Below, one piece after another: positions 26,801-36,442 of a DNA stretch of 64,000 nucleotides. Source of the DNA: Pratylenchus scribneri. Taxonomy: Eukaryota; Nematoda; Chromadorea; Rhabditida; Pratylenchidae. The position numbers were made by a program, and so were the translations under genes. The notes beneath the pieces were generated by a model. It was not told the origin of the DNA. It saw only the letters and a list, made by a program, of their open reading frames with translations, and searched no databases. Positions within the stretch are counted from its first letter, which is position 1, and each line of letters starts with the position of its first letter. The DNA lies in the NCBI GenBank assembly GCA_030063045.1, contig JAQSEB010000008.1:620001-684000 (forward strand). The letters run 5' to 3'.

Positions 26801-27130
26801 TCTTTTTAAATAAACATTTTATTCAATTCACCTATATATAATTTTTATGATAAATTATTCATTATTTTTTTAAAATAAATAAATTATTTACATTGTAAAA
26901 ACAAGTTCGATTTTTTTGATATTTTTTTTTTTAAAATTTTCCACCGATTCGTCTCATTTACACAATTGACCGTCATAATTTCAAGAAACACTTTCTTTCT
27001 CCTTCTTTTCAAAATTCTATTATTCATTCTTTATGATGATGCCCAAGGGTCAATTCACAAATTTTTCCCATTGAATTCATTCACACATTCTCATTCCCTC
27101 GTCCCACTTTTTGTTTTTGCCAATTCAAAC
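23808..27130. other. Intergenic region upstream of the TRH-type receptor, with GC-richer islands
   Basis: Mostly AT-rich. Two islands of more even composition, about 24,270-24,840 and 25,620-26,500, contain repeated TTTGGCC/GGCCAAA words and open frames on both strands. None has a recognisable domain. They lie upstream of the receptor start at 27,154 and could be promoter or enhancer sequence. The rest (24,850-25,600 and 26,500-27,100) is low-complexity AT sequence in which I see nothing further. Confidence 0.45.
26111..26386 (+). CDS. Doubtful small secreted-peptide reading frame
   Basis: An ATG at 26,111 opens a frame of about 92 codons. It begins MPSILCSVLSILIFVCFPLQ, which looks like a signal peptide, followed by several cysteines and two Gly-Arg sites (PSFGR and FHGRIKK) of the kind used in neuropeptide processing. 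There is no homologue that I recognise, the opposite strand is also open, and the region is a GC-richer island upstream of a receptor gene. It may be chance. A GT following CCTTTG near 26,220 could be a splice donor, in which case the frame would differ. Confidence 0.18.
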   Translation: MPSILCSVLSILIFVCFPLQFVCPKTKCVLFGWWPSFGRSPIYSSHQFHGRIKKSFLFGNVALNFGPKKCQKLVALGMHRKWNLLWPKKCG

Positions 27131-27142
27131 TTTCTTTTTTAG
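27129..27142 (+). promoter_or_regulatory. Probable trans-splice (or 5'-most) acceptor of the receptor gene
   Basis: A pyrimidine-rich acceptor ACTTTCTTTTTTAG ends at 27,142, only 11 bases before the ATG at 27,154. No coding exon is needed upstream. Such a site immediately before the start codon is the usual signature of spliced-leader addition in nematodes, although an ordinary intron in the 5' leader would look the same. Confidence 0.5.
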
Positions 27143-27153
27143 AGAAAAAGAAA

Positions 27154-30100
27154 ATGCGACATAATTTAACACTTTTGGAGATTGGCTGGCTTTGTCCAGC
27201 ATTGCTGTCCATTTTGCGCAGTTCACCGCAACAAATTCATTCCGACCAAAATTCCCAAATTCTTTTGCGACTTTTGAATGAATCGGCCGAATGCAAATGG
27301 CCGCCAACCGACGGACAACAATTGAACACTTTAGTGGAGAGAGTAATGCGCCATAGCAATCCAATTCAGAGGGTTCAATTGGGCAAAAAATTGGGCCAAA
27401 TCAACAGTGGGGAACAAAAAAAGGGGCGACAAATCGGAAATAATGAAAAGCGGATGAAGGAAGAGGAAGAAGAAGAGGAGGATGATCCCCGTGTTATTTG
27501 GTCAATGACCGCAGTTTACACGGCAATGACCTTGGTGGGCATTGTGGGCAACATTTTGGTGGTGGTTGTTGTCCAAATAGTGCCAGGAATGGTTCGTTAT
27601 ATTGGGTCCAATTTAATGAAAATTTATTTTTAATAATTGTTAAAAAATTATAAATTACAATCAAAAAGTTATCTTTATTTTTATGGCCATATTTAGAAGA
27701 ATCCATTATATTATTATATTCTAATAAATCGAAATAAATTTATCAGATTACTCCAACAAATTGTTACCTCGTTTCATTGGCCATTTCCGATTGTCTCTTT
27801 TTGATGGCAGCCGGTCCAGTTGAACTCAGCTATTTGCATGTTGATCAAACTGATTATGCATTTGGCGCAATTGGATGCAAAATTCTAACATTCCTTCCAT
27901 ATTTGGGCATCAATACAAGTAAATGAAATCATTTATATTTATTAAGTGAGAGTGAGGGACAAAAAAAGGAAACTTTAACTTTAAATATAAATCGTGCTTG
28001 TTTGTTTCTCCAAAAATGCAAGATTGTCTCAAATCTCCAAAAAATACAAAAACATATTAGATAATAAAAACAAAATATCAAATAAATTATTGCTAAGTTT
28101 TATTCCCTATCGAAATATGTTCGCCAAGTTTTAATTATTTACGGAAAGAATTAAAACTTGGCGAACATTTTCCTGAAAGAATTAAAACTTGGCGAACATT
28201 TTCCGGAAAGAAATAAAACTTGGCGAACATTTTCCGGAAAGAAATTAAACTTGGCGAACATTTTCCGGAAAGAAATAAAACTTGGCGAATATTTTCCGGA
28301 AAGAATTAAAACTTGCCGAACATTTTCCTGAAATAAATAAAACTTGGCGAACATTTTCCGGAAAGAATGAAAACTTGGCGAACATTTTCCGGAAAGAAAA
28401 AATAAAACTTGGCGAACATTTTCCGGAAAAAAATAAAACTTGGCGAACATTTTCCGGAAAGAAAAAATAAAACTTGGCGAACATTGTCCGGAAAAAAATA
28501 AAACTTGGCGAACATTTTCTTTAAAACTTGGCGAACATTTTCCGGAAAGAAAAATTAAAACTTGGCGAACATTTTCCGAAAATAATTAAAACTTGGCGAA
28601 CATTTTCTTTAAAACTTGGCGAACATTTTCCGGAAAGAAAAATTAAAACTTGGCGAACATTTTCTTTAAAACTTGGCGAACATTTTCCGGAAAGAAAAAT
28701 TAAAACTTGGCGAACATTTTCTTTAAAACTTGGCGAACATTTTCCGGAAAGAAAAATTAAAACTTGGCGAACATTTTCCGGAAAGAAAAATTAAAACTTG
28801 GCGAACATTTTCTTTAAAACTTGGCGAACATTATCCGGAAAGAAAAATTAAAACTTGGCGAACATTTTCCGGAAAGAAATATTAAAACTTGGCGAACATT
28901 TTCCGGAAAAAAATAAAACTTGGCGAACATTTTTCGGAAAGAAAAATTAAAACTTGGCGAACATTTTCCGAAAATAATTAAAACTTGGCGAACATTTTCC
29001 GGAAAGAAAAATTAAAACTTGGCGAACATTTTCCGGAAAGAAAAATTAAAACATGGCGAACATTTTCTTTAAAACATGGCGAACATTTTCTTTAAAACTT
29101 GGCGAACATTTTCTATAAAACTTGGCGAACATTTTCCGGAAAGAAAAATTAAAACTTGGCGAACATTTTCCGGAAAGAAAAATTAAAACTTGGCGAACAT
29201 TTTCCGGAAAAAAATAAAACTTGGCGAACATTTTCTTTAAAACTTGGCGAACATTATCCGGAAAGAAAAATTAAAACTTGGCGAACATTTTCCGGAAAGA
29301 AATATTAAAACTTGGCGAACATCTTCCGGAAAGAAAAATTAAAACTTGGCGAACATTTTCCGGAAAGAAATATTAAAACTTGGCGAACATCTTCCGGAAA
29401 GAAAAATTAAAACTTGGCCAACATTTTCTTTAAAACTTGGTGAACATTTTTCTTTAAAACTTGGCGAACATTTTCCGGAAAGAAAAATTAAAACTTGGCG
29501 AACATTTTCCGGAAAGAAAAAAATTAAAACTTGGCGAACATTTTCCGGAAAGAAATAAAACTTGGCGAACATTTTCCGGAAAAAAATAAAACTTGGCGAA
29601 CATTTTTCGGAAAGAAAAATTAAAACTTGGCGAACATTTTCTTTAAAACTTGGCGAACATTTTCCGGAAAGAAAAATTAAAACTTGGCGAACATTTTCTT
29701 TAAAACATGGCGAACATTTTCCGGAAAGAAAAATTAAAACTTGGCGAACATTTTCCGGAAAGAAAAATTAAAATTTGGCGAACATTTTCCGGAAAGAAAA
29801 ATTAAAACTTGGCGAACATTTTCCGGAAAGAAATAAAACTTGGCGAACATTTTCCGGAAAAAAATAAAACTTGGCGAACATTTTTCGGAAAGAAAAATTA
29901 AAACTTGGCGAACATTTTCCGAAAATAATTAAAACTTGGCGAACATTTTCTTTAAAACTTGGCGAACATTTTCCGGAAAGAAAAATTAAAACTTGGCGAA
30001 CATTTTCCGGAAAGAAAAATTAAAACATGGCGAACATTTTCTTTAAAACTTGGCGAACATTTTCTTTAAAACTTGGCGAACATTTTCCGGAAAGAAAAAT

Positions 30101-33100
30101 TAAAACTTGGCGAACATTTTCCGGAAAGAAAAATTAAAACTTGGCGAACATTTTCCGGAAAGAAAAATTAAAACTTGGCGAACATTTTCCGGAAAAAAAT
30201 AAAACTTGGCGAACATTATCCGGAAAGAAAAATTAAAACTTAGCGAACATTTTCCGGAAAGAAATATTAAAACTTGGCGAACATCTTCCGGAAAGAAAAA
30301 TTAAAACTTGGCGAACATTTTCCGGAAAGAAATATTAAAACTTGGCGAACATCTTCCGGAAAGAAAAATTAAAACTTGGCCAACATTTTCTTTAAAACTT
30401 GGTGAACATTTTTCTTTAAAACTTGGCGAACATTTTCCGGAAAGAAAAATTAAAACTTGGCGAACATTTTCCGGAAAGAAAAATTAAAACATGGCGAACA
30501 TTTTCTTTAAAACTTGGCGAACATTTTCTTTAAAACTTGGCGAACATTTTCCGGAAAGAAAAATTAAAACTTGGCGAACATTTTCCGGAAAGAAAAATTA
30601 AAACTTGGCGAACATTTTCCGGAAAAAAATAAAACTTGGCGAACATTTTCTTTAAAACTTGGCGAACATTATCCGGAAAGAAAAATTAAAACTTGGCGAA
30701 CATTTTCCGGAAAGAAATATTAAAACTTGGCGAACATCTTCCGGAAAGAAAAATTAAAACTTGGCGAACATTTTCCGGAAAGAAATATTAAAACTTGGCG
30801 AACATCTTCCGGGAAGAAAAATTAAAACTTGGCCAACATTTTCTTTAAAACTTGGTGAACATTTTTCTTTAAAACTTGGCGAACATTTTCCGGAAAGAAA
30901 AATTAAAACTTGGCGAACATTTTCCGGAAAGAAAAATTAAAACTTGGCGAACATTTTCTTTAAAACTTGGCGAACATTTTCTTTAAAACATGGCGAACAT
31001 TTTCCGGAAAGATTAAAACTACAAAGAATTCTCCAAAATAGAATTTGCAAAAATATCCGTATCTATTTTTAAAACCGGTTTTATGTTTTGGAAAATTTAA
31101 ATAATTGGTTTCAATTTCTCATATTTTGGTTATTCTAAGAAAAAATTCTCAATTGCGGCATATTTAATTTAATCGATTTTCTCAAACTGAAACCAACTTC
31201 GGATAACCCTCCTACTTTTACCCATTCCTTTAGGCTCAATGTCCATTATGGCTTTCACCGTTGAACGCTTCATTGGCATTTGCCATCCATTGAGGGCAAG
31301 GTTGGACTCAAAGGAAAATTCAATCCAATTCATTAAAATATTCCAAAAGATATATTTGCACGGTGAAAAGGGCAAAGTTGATTATTCTATTCATTTGGTG
31401 CTTTTGTATTCTCTACAACAGTCCCTGGCTCTATTTGGCCACACTCAAAACAATAAATGGCATTGAGGATGGCATTGAATGCAGTTTTCGCCTTTCAAGA
31501 GATAATTGGACGTATAAAGTAAAATATCGGAATATTTTATTTGTTTAATTTATGAATTTAAGGTTGTTTTTGTTGCCGATTTTATGACTTTTTATGTTGT
31601 GCCAATGTTTTTGTACATTTATATTTATGGCAAAATATGCTACACGCTGACTAGATGCGAATTGAAACTGTCGATGAGCAGTACAATTATTCACCAAAAT
31701 AATAATTACCATCGAGGCAGTCGTAAGTTTATATTTTTGGGAAATATTTAATTTGCCAAAATATTGAAATAATCAAATAGATGAAGGCCGAAAAGTTTAA
31801 AAGGTTCACCGGAATAACTTATAGAATCTAACCATATACCCAACCGATAATTATCAATTAGTTATGTTTTATCTTGGGTAGCCATTTCTAAATTAATTTT
31901 GAACCAAAAAGAAAATGGATTTGAAGTTTGAACAGTTCAATATCCTTCTTTAAACAACCATGTACACTATCGATTAATTGGGGAGGGAGGTCAAATCGGT
32001 GAACCGTTATATGCTTTTCAATGTTTTTTCGAACCAAATTAAATATTATCCTCATTTTTTTGACAGTTTCATTCAATTCATTTCCCAAAAATTAGGTTGC
32101 GATTCACGACCCGACCTTTCTGCCACATTCATGTCCATTCTTTCGGGTCATGATTCACCGCCTTCACCTCCAACATCATTGAATAATAAACCTCAACAAA
32201 ATGGCCATCCCCAACATCATTTGCTCGATTCCAATCCGCAAAAGGTGCCGCCACCACCTCGAGAATATGCGGTCACCGTAGGAGGGGCAAATGGAAATAA
32301 TGGAGGAAACAATGGACGAAGAAGTTCAACAAATGCAAAAGGCAAATTGCAAGTAAGAAAATTGGCTTATTTTATTTAATAATGGGGATAATTTGGCAAT
32401 AATCCAGGGTTTCTATCAGTCTTGATTTTTCTAATTTTCCTGGTTTTAATAGGTAAAATCTAAGAAAAAATGTCCCGATTTCTCATATTTGTCCAGATTT
32501 CCGGCGAAATAATGGATTTTTTTATCTGATTTTTCATAATTTCTTTAAAAAATGTTAAAATTTTTTCACTACAGAGTTATTGTTGGCTTTAAGTTTTTGC
32601 TAGTACCTCAAAAAACTAAAGCATAAAAAAATTTCTGGTAGGTACAAAATATGATTTTTTAAGAATTTATGCACAAACAAATTTATTTTATTTGATTTTT
32701 AATCATTTTCAAAATGTCTAAATTTTGGACATAAATCTGAATTTTATTCTCTTGAAAATTTTTGATAGAAACCCTTAAATAAATCTAAGAAATTTTATTA
32801 CTGAAAATACGAAAAGTTTTCGAATATTGACCATTTTTGTAGAATTTACAAGTGATCAAAATGTTGGCATTGGTTGTGTTCATTTTTGCGGTTTGTTGGC
32901 TTCCATACCGTGCCATGGTCATGTACAATTCATTCGCATCAGCCATTGGATGGCAACGATGGGATTCGGATTGGTCCGCAATTATATTAATAATTAAAAT
33001 ATAGCTTAAAAAAAATTGAAATTTAATCAGAAATTAATTTTTTGAATTATTTTAATTTTTATAAAATTGATTAGATAAATTCCATTAATTAAACCGTATT

Positions 33101-34108
33101 TCTTCTATTAGAAGTCCAATCTCTATTGAAGCCAACCTTCTATTAGAAGCCCGAATTAAAAAAAATTCCATCTTTGATTTTTAATTCTCTAAAGAATAAA
33201 GATATAATGAATGGTAAAAATAATACATTTTTTAAATTATAAAAATATATCTAGAGAATCTTAAAAACATGTTGTGAAATGTAAAAACATATTTTAAAAT
33301 GGCATGTTAAAAATATATTTTAATTCAACGAAAACATATTTTGCCTTAAAATTTGCAAAAATATGATTGAAAAAAACACATTTTCAATCAAAAAAAAATG
33401 TTTTGACTTAAAAAACATTTTGTAAAGTGTGTTTTGAATTTTATATTGTTGGAAATTTTATCGAAAAAATTTAATTCTCTTTCATTCCCTCTTTGAAATT
33501 TATAAGCCCGTTTTCTATTTGAAGCCCACCCTATAGAGTCTTCTCTGAAATGATAAACCCATGGGTTTATGATAGAAGAAATACAATAATATATTATCAA
33601 AAATTTGTAATAAAATTTTTTCTATTTTCAAAATTTTTTGTACATTTTTTTCAGGTTCATTTATATGTCAAAAACGATGATTTTCTTCAATTGTGCCATC
33701 AATCCAGTGCTCTATAATTTGATGTCTGGCCGATTTCGGCAGGCCTTTCGCCGACTGTTGAGCGGTGAAAAGCAATACATAAATTCATATAAACGTAAGA
33801 AAATAGAGGAAAAAAGTTAGTTTAACTTTATTGGAATTTTAGGGGATTCAGTTTGTATGCAAACGACGACAATGTCCAGTGGATTTAAACCGTCCTCCGG
33901 TCAAAACAGGCGAAAGAATGAAGCAAACATATTGGGCCGAATGACGATGGGTGATGCCGAAGTGAGGGCCACATTACTGTTGAAAATGCAAAGGAATGGA
34001 ATGGCAAAAGTGGAAGAATTGGAGGCGGAAAGACGAAAAGAGAGCAATGGAAATGGAAATGCGGCAGTATTGGCCAATGGCAGTCCTCCAAATATATTAC
34101 AATGGTGA
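27154..34108 (+). CDS. trhr-1: TRH-receptor-like neuropeptide GPCR
   Basis: Nine exons join with matching phases: 27154-27591, 27747-27918, 31234-31300, 31350-31518, 31563-31722, 32096-32352, 32843-32973, 33655-33794, 33843-34108, giving 599 aa. Seen: an acidic run before TM1, TM1 GIVGNILVV, TM2 NCYLVSLAISDCLFLM, TM3 ending SIMAFTVERF (ERF in place of DRY, residue 214), HPLRARYICTVKRAK in the second loop, TM4 YNSPWLYLATL, TM6 CWLPYR (439-444) and TM7 NPVLYNLMSGRFRQAFR (NPxxY at 481-485). This pattern follows vertebrate TRHR and nematode TRHR-1, plasma-membrane receptors for TRH-like neuropeptides. The third intracellular loop is long and Pro/Asn-rich. Intron 2 (27,919-31,233), between TM2 and TM3, is 3.3 kb and is almost filled by satellite array III; most other introns are near 50 bp or hold MITE remnants. 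The symbol is by family resemblance. Confidence 0.9.
28117..28168. repeat. Perfect 20-bp inverted repeat at the left edge of array III
   Basis: ATGTTCGCCAAGTTTTAATT at 28,117-28,136 is the exact reverse complement of AATTAAAACTTGGCGAACAT at 28,149-28,168, with a 12-base loop. The left arm is a satellite unit in the opposite orientation to the whole array. A second, degenerate inverted unit (GCTAAGTTTTATT) lies just before it near 28,092. Confidence 0.9.
28117..31018 (+). repeat. Satellite array III inside receptor intron 2
   Basis: Same box (TTGGCGAACATTTTCCGG) and orientation as arrays I and II, but the linker is usually AAAGAAAAATTAAAAC. Many units are shortened: the box is cut after ACATTTTC and followed by TTTAAAAC, giving a unit of about 23 bp. 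A block with GGCCAACATTTTCTTTAAAAC and GGTGAACATTTTTC recurs at about 29,415, 30,380 and 30,832, showing local higher-order duplication. The left edge starts with an inverted unit (separate entry). Confidence 0.96.
31780..32090. mobile_element. Degenerate MITE copy in receptor intron 5
   Basis: Words such as CATATACCCAACCGATAAT and TTTTGAACCAAAAA match the interior of the TA-flanked inverted-repeat element at 45,158-45,529. The copy is old: the inverted arms are no longer clear. It fills most of the intron between 31,723 and 32,095. Confidence 0.4.
33089..33600. mobile_element. MITE (ACCGTATTTCTTCTATTAGAAG family), copy 1
   Basis: The segment begins near AAACCGTATTTCTTCTATTAG with several TTCTATTAGAAGCCC repeats, and ends with AACCCATGGGTTTATGATAG followed by AAGAAATAC. 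The ends are imperfect inverted repeats. It lies in the receptor intron before the TM7 exon. Copies 2 and 3 are at 34,186-34,415 and 35,863-35,945. Confidence 0.55.
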
Positions 34109-34185
34109 ATTTTGGGGAGAATTGGATGGGTCATAATTTGGTTGTGAAATGGCATTTGAATAGATATTTTCCAAATTAATACACA

Positions 34186-34415
34186 ATATTTCCTTTATTA
34201 GAAGCCCATCCCCTAATAGAAGCCAGCCCATCAAAAATTTTTCTTAAAATTGAAGTCTTTTAGACGAAATTAAGCAGAAAAAAAACTTAAGTCCTCACCT
34301 CAGAAAGCCTCTTTTAGGCCCCGCCCCTAATAGTAGAATTCCACCATAGAATAGAGAGGCTCTGAAAATTATGAGTCCATGGGCTTATAAATAATAGAAG
34401 AAATGCGGTAAGTCA
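34186..34415. mobile_element. MITE (ACCGTATTTCTTCTATTAGAAG family), copy 2
   Basis: It starts with ACAATATTTCCTTTATTAG and AAGCCCATCCCC, and ends GAGTCCATGGGCTTATAAAT followed by AATAGAAGAAATGCGGTA. Reverse-complemented, the right end reads TACCGCATTTCTTCTATTAT, matching the left terminus of copy 1. It is intergenic, just after the receptor stop codon. Confidence 0.55.
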
Positions 34416-34612
34416 ACATTTTTTACTTATCTTTTTATGGCCATATTCACAATAAAGTCATGCGAATTAATGTAGGAAAATAAAATGATGAATTGAAATG
34501 AATATGGACGGATAAGATACACAATTTTGGCAATTTAGAAATAGGAAAGGGAAAATTGAAAAATTCAAAATTATTTGCAATTAAATAATCTTTCCTTCAT
34601 TAATCAATGATT

Positions 34613-34753
34613 TTAGAGATAAGCCAGCTGATCGGGACGAAGCGCTTTGAGCCTCCTCAAATATTCGGCATCGCGCAAAAAGTCCGATTGGAAGCTGTTA
34701 TGCCGCATTGTGGACAGCGCCGAACTCAGGGTATTCTCGTCGATGAAACGCAG
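34613..34753 (-). pseudogene. Orphan duplicate of the last exon of the TWK K+ channel
   Basis: This 141-bp segment is nearly identical to the final exon of the channel gene at 47,802-47,942. It keeps the acceptor TTTTAG, the open frame (LRFIDENTLSSALSTMRHNS onward) and the TAA stop; the C-terminus reads RPDQLAYL here and RPDQPAYL in the channel. High identity extends into the upstream intron sequence to about 34,841 (48,029 in the parent), with only a few differences in about 225 bp. No other channel exon is found on this strand nearby, so it is an isolated copied exon rather than a gene. Confidence 0.85.
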
Positions 34754-35040
34754 CTAAAATTATACACAATTTATTTGCATTTTATTTGTATTTTTTTTGC
34801 AATTAATTTGACATTATTTTTTCCCAATTTATTTTGTATAGCTTTTTTTCTATTTTATATTATTGTTTGTTTGTAAGATTTTATAAAAATTGACAAAATT
34901 TTTGAGTGGAGTTCAATCATTTTAGAATTTAAATAAAAATCTTAAAATATTTTTTAATTATATTAATTTATTTGCTATATTTGTAATGGTTATCACTAAT
35001 TTTCCGAACTTAAATACATATATTTTTATTCACTTCCACC

Positions 35041-35412
35041 CAGGGGTGCCATCTCAAAAACCCTAAAACCTGGCAAACTCATCCAAAAACCTGGCAAAAA
35101 CCTGGCATTTTCAAAAACCTGGCAAAAAACCGGGAATGCTTAAAAAGGTGTAAAAAACAAAATAAATGCTTTTAGAAAATTTATACTTTATATTTCTCTT
35201 GTGACTTGACTTGTTTTAGCAATTCCCAAAAATGGCCCCGACAGAGGAAAATTTAAGCCAAAAATGGCCACGCAGCGAAAAATTTTGACCATTTTTAAGT
35301 AAAATATAAAAATCTGATTAATTCTGGGAATTTTGGAAAACCTGGCAAAAACCTGGCCAGGACCCCCAAAACCGGGAAAATCCCCGGTTTTCCTGGTATT
35401 ATGGCACCCCTG
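35041..35412. mobile_element. Non-autonomous hAT-type MITE, copy 1
   Basis: It has perfect 12-bp terminal inverted repeats: CAGGGGTGCCAT at 35,041-35,052 and ATGGCACCCCTG at 35,401-35,412. The flanks are CTTCCACC (35,033-35,040) and CGTCCACC (35,413-35,420), an 8-bp target duplication with one mismatch. CAGGG(G)TG ends and 8-bp duplications are typical of hAT elements. It encodes no transposase. The inside carries repeated AACCTGGCAAAAA and a segment related to the element at 46,816. Confidence 0.85.
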
Positions 35413-35862
35413 CGTCCACCTAAACCCAATCATCCCCTCTCCTGCTGCTGTGGGCCACTGAGAGCTTAGGCCCCCGACGAAAGCCCGGGCCGAGAGGTTG
35501 GGCCACTCTCTCTCCGTATAAGGTTCAATCAATTTGACCACAATGCAGTTATTTTTACAAATTTCTATTTCACAGTCAGTGAATTAATTTTAATGCGTAA
35601 AGGATTTTGTTGTGAAAAATGTGAAAGAAAGATTAGTAAAAAAATGGGATTTGGGGTTTTAAAATAATCAAATTTAACAGAATTTTTGCACAGTTTTTAT
35701 AGCCTTGTTCTTCTTCTCTGTCCAAAATAATAAAATGGATAAGCTGCTTCTTTTTCTGGCTTTTTGTTTTGTGGCATTGAAACCAATGATTGAGGCGGCG
35801 GACATCCACAATAATGAGCATCGGGGCCTGTGTTTTTTGGAATTGGATTCGAATATTAAAAT

Positions 35863-35945
35863 ACCGTATTTATTCTATTAGAAGCCCACCCTAGGGGGAG
35901 TCTATAAAATTTATAAGTCATGAGATTTTAATAGAATAAATGGAT
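35863..35945. mobile_element. MITE (ACCGTATTTCTTCTATTAGAAG family), short copy 3
   Basis: An 83-bp element: ATACCGTATTTATTCTATTA and AGAAGCCCACCC at the left, and TTTATAAGTCATGAGATTTT with AATAGAATAAATGG at the right. The ends pair as in the two longer copies, so this looks like an internally deleted form. Confidence 0.5.
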
Positions 35946-35952
35946 TATGATA

Positions 35953-36230
35953 AAATATTAATTTACAGAAATAAATACTGAATTTACACAAATTCTTTCT
36001 TCTCGAAAAATCTTTTATTTTAGAGGCCACCATATAACTTGGCCATAATTAGGTATAAGGACTTAGGGTTTGTTTTAGGCTTTAGGTTAGGGATAGGGCT
36101 TAAGATTCGGAGCATAGGAATCTTAAAGAAGACTGATTTGGCCAATTTATATGTCCTCAAAAATATAGTATTTTCGACACGAAAAAATTTGTTTAAATTC
36201 AGTATTTATTTGTATAAATTAATAAACTCC
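35953..36230. mobile_element. Long-TIR MITE with TTAGGG-rich interior, copy 1
   Basis: Inverted arms of about 80 bp pair ATTTACAGAAATAAATACTG (about 35,961) with CAGTATTTATTTGTATAAAT (about 36,201), and ATATAACTTGGCC with GGCCAATTTATAT closer to the middle. The core is G/T-rich (TTAGGGTTTG, AGGTTAGGGATAGGG). Two sister copies lie at 46,322-46,562 and 49,104-49,362. It is followed by a short TA microsatellite at 36,238-36,259. Confidence 0.7.
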
Positions 36231-36442
36231 CATTGAATTATATATATATATATATATAATGAATGATTTAATTCTCATTATGAGTGCAATTTTTGGCATA
36301 AAATTTTCTACAATTTGATATTTAAAAAGTTAGCCAATTTTTGACGTTTGCCGACGAAATTTAATCCAAAGATTTTAGTGGCCAAAAAATAAAAATTCTT
36401 TTTTTAATATTTTATTATTTAATATTTTATAAAAAGGCATAT

